DNA of 64,000 nt from positions 5,021,001 to 5,085,000 of the forward strand of contig NZ_CP108427.1 in NCBI RefSeq assembly GCF_035982055.1, read 5' to 3'. The notes beneath the pieces are model-generated. The model did no database searches. It had not been told where the DNA came from and saw nothing but the letters and a program-made list of their open reading frames with translations. The DNA is from Streptomyces sp. NBC_01288 (GTDB lineage: Bacteria; Actinomycetota; Actinomycetes; Streptomycetales; Streptomycetaceae). A program made the position numbers and the translations under genes. This document shows positions 49,199 to 57,145 of this stretch, piece by piece. Numbering within the stretch: the stretch's first letter is position 1; every line of letters starts with the position of its first letter.

Positions 49199-50851
49199 CT
49201 ACGCCCCCAGCCACACGGTCGTGTCGGGCGCCAACTCGCCACCCCCTGCCGCCGGTTCGCTGCTCAGCAGCACCTCCCCCGGCGGCAGGGCGAAGGGCAC
49301 GTCCGACAGGTTGGTGACACACCGCCAGCCGTCGGAGCGCGCGAAGTGCAGCACCCCGGGCGGGCTGTCCGCGGCCCACGTCAGCTCCTCCCCGTCGAGC
49401 AGCTTGCGGCGCAGCCGCAATGCCGTGCGGTACAGCTCCAGGGTCGAGCCCTCGGTCCCGTCCTGTGCCTCGACGGCGTACGACGCGAAGCTCGCCGGCT
49501 GCGGCAGCCACGCGGGCCCCGCCCCGAAGCCGTACGACGGACCGGTCGAAGTCCACGGCAGGGGTACGCGGCAGCCGTCGCGGCCCTTGTGGGTGTGGCC
49601 CTGCTGTTCCCAGACGGGGTCCTGGAGGACCTCTACGGGCAGGTCGGCGACCTCGGGCAGACCGAGTTCCTCGCCCTGGTAGACGTACGACGAACCGGGC
49701 AGCGCCAGCATCAGCAACGTCGCGGCACGGGCCCTGCGCAGGCCTGCCGCCGTGTCGACGGGCGGGGTGTGGCCGTTCGACAGCAGCCAGGTGTTCGGGT
49801 CGGTGCCCGGAGGCAGCATCAGGCGCGAGGCGTGGCGTACGACGTCGTGGTTGGACAGCACCCAGGTCGCCGAGGCGCTCGCCGCGCGGGCCGTGGCGAG
49901 CGAGCCGGTGATCACCTCGCGGAGTTCGGCCGCGTCCCAACCGGCCTCCAGGTACTCGAAGTTGAAGGCCTGGCCGAGTTCGTCCGGGCGGGCGTAGAGG
50001 GCGCGGCGGGCGGCCGGTACCCAGGCCTCGGCGACCGCCATGCGGGGCGGGGTGTAGGTGTCGAGGACCGTACGCCGCCAGTCGCGGTAGATCTCGTGGA
50101 CCTCGTCGCGGTCGTAGTAGGGGTGGGTGCCCGGCGGGATCGAGTCGAGGACGTCCTCGGAGTTCGCCGCGATGGGTCCCACGTCGCGGAGCGGCTCGCT
50201 GAGGTCCTTGACCAGGGCATGGGCGACGTCGACGCGGAAGCCGTCGACGCCCCGGTCGGACCAGAAGCGGAGCGTGGTGCGGAAGTCCTCCCGCACCTCC
50301 TCGTTGTCCCAGTTCAGGTCGGGCTGTTCGGGCGTGAAGAGGTGCAAGTACCACTGCCCGTCGGGGAGTTGCTTCCACGCGCTGCCGCCGAACACCGACG
50401 GCCAGTCGGTGGGCGGGAGTTGACCGTCCGCACCGCGTCCGTCCCTGAACACGTAGCGGTCGCGGGCGGCGGAACCGGGCGGGGCGGCGAGCGCCTCCTG
50501 GAACCAACTGTGCAGCCGGGAGGTGTGGTTGGGCACGATGTCGACCATGACCTTCAGGCCGAGACGGTGCGCCTCGGCGACCATCGCGTCGAAGTCGTCG
50601 AGGGTGCCCAGGCGCGGGTCGACGTCGCGGTAGTCGGCGACGTCGTAGCCGCCGTCGGCGAGTTCGGACGGGTAGAACGGGCTGAGCCAGAGCGCGTCGA
50701 CGCCGAGCGCGGCGAGGTGACCGAGGCGCTGGGTGATGCCCTTGAGGTCCCCGAGTCCGTCGCCGTCGGCGTCGGCGAAACTGCGCGGATAGACCTGGTA
50801 GACGACGGCTTGCCGCCACCAGTCCGGGTCACGGGAGGACAGGTCGGTCAC
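49199..50851 (-). CDS. Alpha-glucosidase, glycoside hydrolase family 13
   Basis: 550-aa GH13 enzyme of the oligo-1,6-/alpha-glucosidase type. The start DPDWWRQAVVYQVYPRSFAD is characteristic. The catalytic residues are nucleophile Asp208 (GVDGFRVDVAHALV), acid-base Glu275 (RMAVAEAWVP) and Asp336 (WVLSNHDVVRH). Without a signal peptide it is cytoplasmic, so it cleaves imported maltose-type oligosaccharides to glucose. A perfect 11-bp inverted repeat is centred 43 bp upstream of the start and may be its repressor site. No transporter genes adjoin it here. Confidence 0.93.
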   Translation of the reverse strand: MTDLSSRDPDWWRQAVVYQVYPRSFADADGDGLGDLKGITQRLGHLAALGVDALWLSPFYPSELADGGYDVADYRDVDPRLGTLDDFDAMVAEAHRLGLKVMVDIVPNHTSRLHSWFQEALAAPPGSAARDRYVFRDGRGADGQLPPTDWPSVFGGSAWKQLPDGQWYLHLFTPEQPDLNWDNEEVREDFRTTLRFWSDRGVDGFRVDVAHALVKDLSEPLRDVGPIAANSEDVLDSIPPGTHPYYDRDEVHEIYRDWRRTVLDTYTPPRMAVAEAWVPAARRALYARPDELGQAFNFEYLEAGWDAAELREVITGSLATARAASASATWVLSNHDVVRHASRLMLPPGTDPNTWLLSNGHTPPVDTAAGLRRARAATLLMLALPGSSYVYQGEELGLPEVADLPVEVLQDPVWEQQGHTHKGRDGCRVPLPWTSTGPSYGFGAGPAWLPQPASFASYAVEAQDGTEGSTLELYRTALRLRRKLLDGEELTWAADSPPGVLHFARSDGWRCVTNLSDVPFALPPGEVLLSSEPAAGGGELAPDTTVWLGA

Positions 50852-50882
50852 GTGGTCTCCTTATGAATTCCCGCTGCGCTGA

Positions 50883-50905
50883 CGGAAGTTGACAGTCAAC
50901 TTCCG
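50883..50905. promoter_or_regulatory. Perfect 11-1-11 palindrome upstream of alpha-glucosidase
   Basis: CGGAAGTTGAC-a-GTCAACTTCCG, centred 43 bp before the alpha-glucosidase start. Size, symmetry and position fit a dimeric repressor operator such as those of LacI-type sugar regulators. Confidence 0.65.
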
Positions 50906-51010
50906 GTGGACCCACGATGTGCACACGCTGTGGCGCATGTGACCAATGGGCCCGGTGTTTCCTTCGCTGCTCAGCTCCTCCACTCCTTGTCAGGCCAAGA
51001 TGGGATAAGT

Positions 51011-51952
51011 ATGTCCATAGCGAGTCGTGTCACTGTGCGTCGCCTGCTGGGGACGGGCGCCGCCTCCCTCGCCCTCGCCGCGGCATCCGTCGGCGGCGCC
51101 TCCGGCGCCTGGGCCCACGGCGGTGGCGGTGACGGCTGGGAGTCCGGTGGCCACTACCGGCCCGGCTCCGGCGCCGGCACGGTCACCGAGACCGAGGGCT
51201 GCCAGTTCTCGCTGAACGGCACGGACTTCTTCCCCTCCGTCAAGGTCGACGACCAGAACCTGAAGCCCACCGACGACGGCAAGATCCACATCAAGGTCCG
51301 CACCGCCGGAGACGCCGGCAGCTGCACCGCCTCGCTCGCCTCGTACATCGCCCACGGCCCGACCTTCGCCACCTCCGGCCAGCAGGTCTTCGTCGACTTC
51401 GACACGGTGACCGTGAAGAAGGGCCAGACCGACTCGCTCGACATCGCGGTGCCGGACGAGGGCTGCTTCGCGCAGATCGACCTCTACCGCGGCGCGGTCA
51501 AGTTCGACGGCAACCCGGCCGCCGGCGACGGCCTCGTCCACGGCGACCTGCCCAAGGGCCCCGACCACACGGTCATCAAGGACAAGCTGATCGCGGCCTG
51601 GAACGGCGGCACGAAGGACTGCACGACCACCGAGTCCCAGCCCCCGACCCCGTCGGCCCCGGCCTCGGTCCCGCCGTCGGTCCCGGAGTCCACCCCGCCG
51701 GCCTCCGACTCCTCGACCCCGACCCCGAGCGCCTCCGAGTCGACCCCGGAGTCCTCCACCCCGACCCCGTCCGACTCCGAGTCGACCACTCCCGCGCCGG
51801 CCCCCTCGCCCAACGGCGGCGGTGGCGGCGACCTGGCCGAGACCGGTGGCGGCAGCAACACCGGCGCGCTGGTCGGCGGGGCGGCGGTCCTGCTGGCGGG
51901 CGGGGCGGCGATCGTGGTCGCGACGCGTCGCCGGCGGGCCGCGCAGTCGTAG
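51011..51952 (+). CDS. LAETG-anchored cell-wall surface protein
   Basis: 313 aa. The signal peptide ends near GASGAWAHGGG (about residue 36). The ectodomain has paired Cys (ETEGCQFSLNGTDFF, GSCTASLASYI, DEGCFAQIDLYRG) and a KDC end, then a Ser/Thr/Pro spacer with repeats of the STPTPSASES type, the sortase sorting signal LAETG at residues 275-279, a hydrophobic segment and the RRRRAAQS tail. LAxTG is the class E sortase form used in Streptomyces. It is therefore covalently wall-linked. The ectodomain's role is unknown. Confidence 0.92.
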   Translation: MSIASRVTVRRLLGTGAASLALAAASVGGASGAWAHGGGGDGWESGGHYRPGSGAGTVTETEGCQFSLNGTDFFPSVKVDDQNLKPTDDGKIHIKVRTAGDAGSCTASLASYIAHGPTFATSGQQVFVDFDTVTVKKGQTDSLDIAVPDEGCFAQIDLYRGAVKFDGNPAAGDGLVHGDLPKGPDHTVIKDKLIAAWNGGTKDCTTTESQPPTPSAPASVPPSVPESTPPASDSSTPTPSASESTPESSTPTPSDSESTTPAPAPSPNGGGGGDLAETGGGSNTGALVGGAAVLLAGGAAIVVATRRRRAAQS

Positions 51953-51982
51953 CCGTATCCCGGTAGGCGTATCTCTCCGGAC

Positions 51983-52026
51983 ACCCCGCCGCTTGCGCCC
52001 ATCTCAGGGTCGGTGAGCGGCGGGGT
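51983..52026. terminator. Bidirectional terminator hairpin
   Basis: ACCCCGCCGCT (51983-51993) pairs perfectly with AGCGGCGGGGT (52016-52026) across 22 bases, between the convergent stops of the LAETG protein and the ATPase gene. Confidence 0.7.
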
Positions 52027-52030
52027 TCGT

Positions 52031-53542
52031 TCAGGGCAGCAGCGCCGTCGGCATCGCACGGCCGTACAGCTCGTCGAGGCCGATCAACAGCACACCGCCT
52101 CCTTCGGCCCGGGCACGGAGAGCGTCGCTGAAGCCGACGGCGCTGAAGCACGCCAGCCCGCACCGCGTCGTGTCCATGCCCCGGCCGGCAAGGAGTTCCC
52201 TGGCCCGACCCAGGCGTTCCAACTGGTTCACCCCCATGACGGTCCCCCACTTCACCTCGCCCAGCAGCGTGACCGCGGGACTGCCGGCTCCGGACCCCGA
52301 TTCGACGACGGCCACATCGATCTCGATCTGCCGGCGCTCCTTCGGGTCGGCCACCACACCGCTGCCGACCTCCCCCAACGACGTACTCAGCAGGGAGCGT
52401 CCGGGTCCGAGCACGTACTCCCGGCACACCGCCTCGAAATGCGGTCCCGCGACCTGCGCCGCGAAGCGCTCCGCCGACTGTCCCCAGACCTCGGCGGCCT
52501 GTCCGCTCTCCAGCCGCGCCCAGGCCGGACGCATGACCGCCTCATAGAAGTTGATCAGCGGCTCGGTGATGCGGTACTGCGACTTTCCGGCCCGGAAGAT
52601 GTCCGACTCGCGGGCCAGCAGATGGCTGTCCTCCAGGACATTGAGCGGATGCGAGATGTCGACGGACTTGCGGCCGATGTAGCCCGCGATGCCGCCTCGT
52701 GTGGTGTTGCCCTGTGCCACCGCCGCGAGTACCGAGTGGTAGAGCGCCGTGTCACGGATGTCGGCCTCCTCGGCGAGCAGATAGCGCGCCTCACGGAAGA
52801 GCGGACTGAACGGCGAGAGGACGGTCCGGCACACCCAGTCGTCGAAGTCCTCCGGACCGGCGGGAACGTCGTCCGCCAGGAACTGACGGCGGTACGCGGG
52901 GGTGCCGCCGACCAGCGCGTGCAGCCGTACGGCGAGCGCGGGATCGTCGGCGACACCCCAGAAGTCCGCCGCGGCCCGGTAGCCGAAGGGACGTACGACG
53001 AGTTCGAGCTGGGCCCTGCCGCGCAGGGGCGCGGTGCTGGCGAGCAGTCCTCCCATGACGGACATCGCCGAACCGCAGAGGAGGAGCCTCATGCCGCTCT
53101 CGTCCACCTGGAAGCGGTCGATCACGCGCTGGATGAGCGAGGGAAGCTCCGGCGCCACCTTCGCGAGGTACGGAAACTCGTCGATGACGACGAGGAACGG
53201 ACTGTCCCCGCGCCCCGGTACGGCGAGACCGAAGAGATACGAGATCGCGTCGTCCCAGGTGGCGAAGGTGAAGGGCACCGGAGAGCCCTGGTGCTCGGCC
53301 AGGGCCGCGCTGAACTGCCGAAGTGATTCGGCCTCGGTCCCTGCGGTGGCCCCGAAGTAGAAGCCCCCACACTGCTCGACGAGCGCCCGCAGGAGATACG
53401 TCTTCCCCCTGCGCTGTCGGCCGCTGACGATGCCGAGCATGGCGTGGGGCAGCGGCCGGTTCACGAAGGCGCTGAGCGCGTCCCATTCGGCGCCACGGTC
53501 GAAGAGACGTGCCGGCTTGTCCGGCCTTGCGTGACGCTGCAC
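52031..53542 (-). CDS. AAA ATPase fused to a PD-(D/E)XK nuclease-like domain (DUF234 type)
   Basis: 503 aa. The N-terminal STAND-like ATPase has Walker A GRQRRGKT (41-48) and Walker B FLVVIDEFPYL (Asp121, Glu122), with the GSAMSVMGGLLASTAPLRGR and GGTPAYRRQFL motifs typical of 'archaeal' ATPases. A central winged helix follows. The C-terminal region has a nuclease-like core: Asp409 in IEIDVAVVE and Glu429-x-Lys431 in LLGEVKWG. Such DUF234 proteins have no settled function. GTG 53542 with AGGAGG upstream. The exceptional 49-bp palindrome sits 15 bp ahead of the start. Confidence 0.87.
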   Translation of the reverse strand: MQRHARPDKPARLFDRGAEWDALSAFVNRPLPHAMLGIVSGRQRRGKTYLLRALVEQCGGFYFGATAGTEAESLRQFSAALAEHQGSPVPFTFATWDDAISYLFGLAVPGRGDSPFLVVIDEFPYLAKVAPELPSLIQRVIDRFQVDESGMRLLLCGSAMSVMGGLLASTAPLRGRAQLELVVRPFGYRAAADFWGVADDPALAVRLHALVGGTPAYRRQFLADDVPAGPEDFDDWVCRTVLSPFSPLFREARYLLAEEADIRDTALYHSVLAAVAQGNTTRGGIAGYIGRKSVDISHPLNVLEDSHLLARESDIFRAGKSQYRITEPLINFYEAVMRPAWARLESGQAAEVWGQSAERFAAQVAGPHFEAVCREYVLGPGRSLLSTSLGEVGSGVVADPKERRQIEIDVAVVESGSGAGSPAVTLLGEVKWGTVMGVNQLERLGRARELLAGRGMDTTRCGLACFSAVGFSDALRARAEGGGVLLIGLDELYGRAMPTALLP

Positions 53543-53556
53543 GAACCCTCCTGGAC

Positions 53557-53605
53557 GGAAACGGTTAGGGATACACCCCTAAGGGGTGTATCCCTAACCG
53601 TTTCC
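53557..53605. promoter_or_regulatory. Perfect 24-1-24 palindrome upstream of ATPase-nuclease gene
   Basis: Arms 53557-53580 and 53582-53605 are exact reverse complements with one A between them. The inner core is GGGATACACCCCT and the outer part GGAAACGGTTA. The element is only about half G+C, far below its surroundings, and lies 15-63 bp before the ATPase start and 31 bp after the nucleoside hydrolase stop. It could be an operator with nested sites, a transcription terminator, or a structure acted on by the gene's own product. No T-run follows. Confidence 0.8.
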
Positions 53606-53635
53606 TCTGCGCTCCCGGTGAGCCGACCGCGCCCT

Positions 53636-54595
53636 TTACGCCTCCACCGTCCCCAGCCACAGCTTCACGTACCGCTCCACATCCACGTCCAACCCCACGT
53701 CCACCAGGGCCTGTTCGCGGGCGCCGTCATGGATCTCGGACTCGCCGTGGCGCGGGCGCCGGTCGACGATCGTCTGTCCTCGGCCCGGCCCCGGGGCGAG
53801 GGAGACCTCGACCGGGAGGAGGCGGGTGGTGAGGCCGCCCGGGTCGGCGACCGCGCAGACCGCGCCCGCGTCGCCGAGGCCGCCGGTGGGGGTGGGGTCG
53901 CCGGAGGCGGCCGGGTCGCGGTGGGCGAGGAGGTCGCCGGCGAGCTTCAGCCGGGGCTCCGAACTCTCCCGCAGCCGCCGCACATCGGCGGCCGGAACCT
54001 GCACCCGCTCGAACACGTCCAGCCCGTACATCGTGATCGGCACCCCGGCGGTGAGCAGGATCGCGGCCGCCTCCGGGTCGTGCCAGACGTTGAACTCCGC
54101 GACCGGCGTGGCGTTCCCGACCGCCACCGCGCCGCCCATGAACACGATCCGCTCGATGTTCTCGGTGACCTCCGGGAACGTACGCAGGAGCAGCGCGATG
54201 TTCGTCAGGGGCGCCGTCGGGATGAGCGTGACCGGGCTCGGCGACGCCAGGATCTCGCGGCGCAGCAGGGTCACCGCGTCCACGTCGACGGGCGTACGTG
54301 TGGAGTCGGGCAGCCCCATGTCGCCCATGCCGTCCTGCCCGTGGACGTGCGCCGCCGAACGCGCCGGCTCGATCAGCGGCCGGGCCGCACCGCGCGCGAC
54401 CGGGATGTCACCGGCACCGGCGTGGTCCAGGACGATCAGCGTGTTCCGTACGACCTGGTCGACGTCGGTGTTCCCGGCGACACAGGTGACCGCGCGCAGG
54501 TCCAGGCCCGGGTGGCGGACGGCGAACAGCAGCGCCAGGGCGTCGTCGACCCCCGTGTCGCAGTCGATGATCACGGGGATGGGCTGACCGGTCAC
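53636..54595 (-). CDS. Nucleoside hydrolase (IUNH family)
   Basis: 319-aa enzyme cleaving the N-glycosidic bond of nucleosides. The calcium-binding cluster is at the N-terminus: VIIDCDTGVDDALAL (Asp11, Asp13, Asp17, Asp18). Further motifs are TCVAGNTDVDQVVRN, LIPTAPLTNIALLL, IVFMGGAVAVGNATPVAEFN and VWHDPEAA. Ribonucleoside salvage is the likely role; base preference cannot be read. It lies 42 bp downstream of the ThrRS gene on the same strand and may be co-transcribed. Confidence 0.92.
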   Translation of the reverse strand: MTGQPIPVIIDCDTGVDDALALLFAVRHPGLDLRAVTCVAGNTDVDQVVRNTLIVLDHAGAGDIPVARGAARPLIEPARSAAHVHGQDGMGDMGLPDSTRTPVDVDAVTLLRREILASPSPVTLIPTAPLTNIALLLRTFPEVTENIERIVFMGGAVAVGNATPVAEFNVWHDPEAAAILLTAGVPITMYGLDVFERVQVPAADVRRLRESSEPRLKLAGDLLAHRDPAASGDPTPTGGLGDAGAVCAVADPGGLTTRLLPVEVSLAPGPGRGQTIVDRRPRHGESEIHDGAREQALVDVGLDVDVERYVKLWLGTVEA

Positions 54596-54637
54596 GGCAG
54601 GCTCCTCTCACAACTGTTCGGCGGATCAAGGGTGACC

Positions 54638-55858
54638 TTACGCATCCGCCCACAGTTCGGCGCCACGCGCCTCGACCCGGGCCGCGACGCGGTGCAGGAG
54701 TTCGGCGGACGGCAGCGGCTCGACACGACGGCCGTCCCGCAGGCGTACGGCGGCCAGGCCTGCGTCGGCCTCCCGTTCGCCGATCACCACCTGGTACGGG
54801 ACGAGTCGCGCGGCTCGGATGCGGGCACCGAGGGTGCCTTGCTCGGGACCGGCCAACTCTGCGCGCAGGCCTCGCTGTCGGGCTTGGCGGATGAGGTCGT
54901 ACGCCTGCTCCGCCTGCGCCTCCGACACCGGCAGCACCACCAGCTGCACCGGCGCCAGCCACGCCGGGAACGCCCCGCCGTGTTCCTCCACGAGGTGCGC
55001 CACCGCCCGTTCCACGCTCCCGATGACGCTGCGGTGCACCATCACCGGACGGTGTTTCGCGCCGTCGGCGCCGATGTAGCGCAAGTCGAAGCGTTCGGGC
55101 TGGTGGAAGTCGATCTGGACGGTGGAGAGGGTGGCCTCGCGGCCGGCCGCGTCGGCGATCTGGACGTCGATCTTCGGGCCGTAGAAGGCGGCTTCGCCCT
55201 CGGCGGACTCGTAGACGACGTCGGAGGTGTCGAGGACCTCCGTCAGCATCGCGGTGGCCCGGCGCCAAAGGGCGGGATCCGCGACGTACTTGGCGCCTTC
55301 GCCCGGCAGGGAGAGGCGGTGGCGGGAGGCGCGGATGCCGAGGTCGGCGTAGGCGCGGGCGATGAGGTTCAGGGCGGTGCGAGCCTCCTCCACCGCCTGG
55401 TCCAGGGTGCAGAAGATGTGGGCGTCGTTGAGCTGGATGGCCCTGACGCGGGTGAGGCCGCCGAGGACGCCGGAGAGTTCGGAGCGGTACATGCCGCCCA
55501 ACTCGGCGATACGGAGGGGGAGTTCGCGGTAGCTGTGGGCGCGGGAACGGTAGATGAGGGCGTGGTGGGGGCAGAGGCTGGGCCGCAGTACGACCTCCTC
55601 GCCGCCGAGTTTCATCGGGGGGAACATGTCCTCGCTGTAGTGCGACCAGTGACCGGAGATCTCGTACAGCTCGCGCTTGCCGAGGACGGGCGAGTACACG
55701 TGCCGGTAGCCTGCGGCGCGCTCCAACTCCCTTACGTACTCCTCCAGTTCGTGCCGTACGGTCGCACCGTCGGGGAGCCAGTACGGCAGGCCCGCACCCA
55801 TCAGGGGGTCGGTGTCGAAGAGGTCGAGTTCGCGGCCGAGGCGGCGGTGGTCGTACAT
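54638..55858 (-). CDS. Minimal threonyl-tRNA synthetase (no TGS or editing domain)
   Basis: 406 aa, against about 640-660 for a full bacterial ThrRS. It starts directly at the catalytic core (MYDHRRLGRELDLFDTDPLM), then ISGHWSHYSEDMFPP, the class II motif 2 RELPLRIAELGGMYRSELSG, ALNDAHIF-type QLNDAHIFC and motif 3 with VMVHRSVIGSVERAVAHLVE. Zinc ligands appear intact (Cys in LRPSLCPHHA and His in the later two). The anticodon-binding domain is complete (APVQLVVLPVSEAQAEQAYD). The two N-terminal domains that recognise and clear Ser-tRNA are absent, so this is a second, non-editing ThrRS, perhaps for starvation or inhibitor resistance. Confidence 0.88.
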   Translation of the reverse strand: MYDHRRLGRELDLFDTDPLMGAGLPYWLPDGATVRHELEEYVRELERAAGYRHVYSPVLGKRELYEISGHWSHYSEDMFPPMKLGGEEVVLRPSLCPHHALIYRSRAHSYRELPLRIAELGGMYRSELSGVLGGLTRVRAIQLNDAHIFCTLDQAVEEARTALNLIARAYADLGIRASRHRLSLPGEGAKYVADPALWRRATAMLTEVLDTSDVVYESAEGEAAFYGPKIDVQIADAAGREATLSTVQIDFHQPERFDLRYIGADGAKHRPVMVHRSVIGSVERAVAHLVEEHGGAFPAWLAPVQLVVLPVSEAQAEQAYDLIRQARQRGLRAELAGPEQGTLGARIRAARLVPYQVVIGEREADAGLAAVRLRDGRRVEPLPSAELLHRVAARVEARGAELWADA

Positions 55859-55865
55859 GGCGGGG

Positions 55866-55896
55866 TTCCTCGCTTTGCGGCTGGCGGGGCGAGGAA
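55866..55896 (-). promoter_or_regulatory. Hairpin that can mask the ThrRS ribosome site
   Basis: TTCCTCGC (minus-strand 5' arm at 55889-55896) pairs with GCGAGGAA (55866-55873), which contains the GAGG ribosome site eight to nine bases before the ThrRS ATG. The loop is 15 bases. It follows the attenuator hairpin and could add translational control. Confidence 0.5.
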
Positions 55897-55907
55897 TCCG
55901 GCGGCGA

Positions 55908-55939
55908 CGAAGCCCCGGGGCACTCGCCCCGGGGCTTCG
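55908..55939 (-). promoter_or_regulatory. Attenuator hairpin in ThrRS leader
   Basis: A perfect 14-bp stem (55908-55921 with 55926-55939) around a 4-base loop, core AAGCCCCGGGGC. It lies between the Thr-codon leader peptide and the ThrRS gene, where a factor-independent terminator of an attenuation system is expected. No T-run follows, as usual in Streptomyces. The arrangement, not the hairpin alone, supports the call. Confidence 0.7.
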
Positions 55940-55953
55940 ACTCGGTTCAGCAG

Positions 55954-56010
55954 TCAGCGCGCCGGGACAGGGTCCGGCGTCGTCGTGATGGACAGTGGGG
56001 CGCGCTTCAT
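55954..56010 (-). CDS. Leader peptide with three Thr codons for ThrRS attenuation
   Basis: An 18-codon ORF reads MKRAPLSITTTPDPVPAR, with three consecutive ACG threonine codons at positions 9-11, ending 95 bp before the ThrRS start. Ribosomes stalling at these codons when charged Thr-tRNA is scarce would favour an antiterminated structure and let transcription reach the synthetase gene. A TAGCGT hexamer at 56018-56023 lies seven bases before the ATG, so the transcript may start at the leader's first codon (leaderless). No Shine-Dalgarno is needed in that case. The ORF is too short to judge by coding statistics; the evidence is its position and codon content. Confidence 0.78.
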   Translation of the reverse strand: MKRAPLSITTTPDPVPAR

Positions 56011-56070
56011 GCGGCGGACGCTAGCAGTCGTATGAAGACCCCGGCCATGGATTTTCGGTGCGGCGCCGCG

Positions 56071-56279
56071 GGGGCTGGTCGCGCAGTTCCCCGCGCCCCT
56101 AGGGGGTTGGCGCCCGGGTTGGCCTCAGCGCTGACCCTCTGTTTTTAGGGGCGCGGGGAACTGCGCGACCAGCCCCCACCGGACCGGCACCCGACCCACA
56201 ACCGGACGCCCCCGTCTTTTAGGGGCGCGGGGAACTGCGCGACCGGCCCCCACCGGGCCCGCACCCGACCCACAACCGA
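56071..56279. repeat. Three copies of Streptomyces intergenic REP-like repeat
   Basis: A 31-bp element with core GGGGCGCGGGGAACTGCGCG occurs at 56071-56101 (inverted), 56146-56176 and 56220-56250 (direct, one mismatch). The two direct copies extend to 60 bp with three mismatches in all (56146-56205, 56220-56279). This word is scattered through many Streptomyces genomes between genes. Together with the leader region it fills the 516-bp gap between the ThrRS and lipoprotein genes; no other gene is evident there. Confidence 0.85.
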
Positions 56280-56374
56280 AGTACTCGCACTCACCCGGAC
56301 GGCCCGGCGCGCTGGTGGCCGGGCGCGGGCGATGGTGCCGTTGGGAGGACTCACCCACCCAGGAGGGACCCTCG

Positions 56375-57145
56375 ATGACCCGCACCCCGGCCCTGATCCT
56401 CCTCGCCGCGGGCACACTGCTGACCGCGGCCGGCTGCGCGAACGAGGCCATCCTGCACGAGGTGACGACCGCCCCCTCCCCCTCGGCCGTGCGAACGACC
56501 CCCGCCACCCACGCGTCCCCGGCCGCCGCCCCCGTCCTCACCCCCGCCCAGGCCCAGGCCGCCCTGATCACGGAGGCCGACCTGGGCGCCCCCTGGACCC
56601 CGACCCAGGGCACGGCGACCTGGCGGGACACCCTGCTGAAGGCGAAGACGAACGCCCCCGACTGCCAACGCCTCCTGGACGCCCTCTACGCCGACGAACT
56701 CCTCGGCACCCCCGCCACCACCCAGGCGGTGACCACCCTGGACGACCCCGACGACGAGGCCCAACTCCGTTACCAGGTGGCCGCGTTCAAACCGGCGGAC
56801 GTGGACCGCACGATGACCTGGCTGAAGACACTCCCGCAGAAGTGCGCGACCTTCACGGCGACGACAACCCGCTCCGGCACCCAGACCGTGACGGTCACGG
56901 AGGCCACCCTCCCCACCGTCGGCGACGCCCGCGAGGGCCTCCACCTCACCCTCACCGGCACCACCCCCGAGGGCGACCGGTCCACCCTCACCCTCGACAC
57001 CGCCGCCGTCCGCATCGGCGACGACACCATCACCGTCACGAACGGCGGCCTGGGGAACGTGCCCGTGGACGCGGCCGGCCAGGCGCTGGAGACCGGCGCG
57101 CAGCGGTTGACGGAGGTGCAGAAGCAGGGGCGGGTACAGATCTAG
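56375..57145 (+). CDS. Secreted lipoprotein of unknown function
   Basis: 256 aa. The lipobox LLTAAGC gives lipid-anchored Cys21. A Pro/Ala/Ser/Thr linker leads to a domain starting LTPAQAQAALITEADLGAPW, with TNAPDCQRLLDALY and LPQKCATFTAT (a likely disulphide pair), then beta strands ending NGGLGNVPVDAAGQALETGA. It resembles the PknH-like sensor or 'YncE-like' actinobacterial lipoproteins only loosely. AGGAGGGA seven bases upstream of the ATG. Its TAG stop and the TerD-fusion stop overlap on opposite strands (CTAG). Confidence 0.82.
   Translation: MTRTPALILLAAGTLLTAAGCANEAILHEVTTAPSPSAVRTTPATHASPAAAPVLTPAQAQAALITEADLGAPWTPTQGTATWRDTLLKAKTNAPDCQRLLDALYADELLGTPATTQAVTTLDDPDDEAQLRYQVAAFKPADVDRTMTWLKTLPQKCATFTATTTRSGTQTVTVTEATLPTVGDAREGLHLTLTGTTPEGDRSTLTLDTAAVRIGDDTITVTNGGLGNVPVDAAGQALETGAQRLTEVQKQGRVQI

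Noticed and set aside
55859..56035. T-box riboswitch upstream of ThrRS
   Set aside because: No T-box consensus or specifier stem seen; the Thr-codon leader peptide explains the region better.
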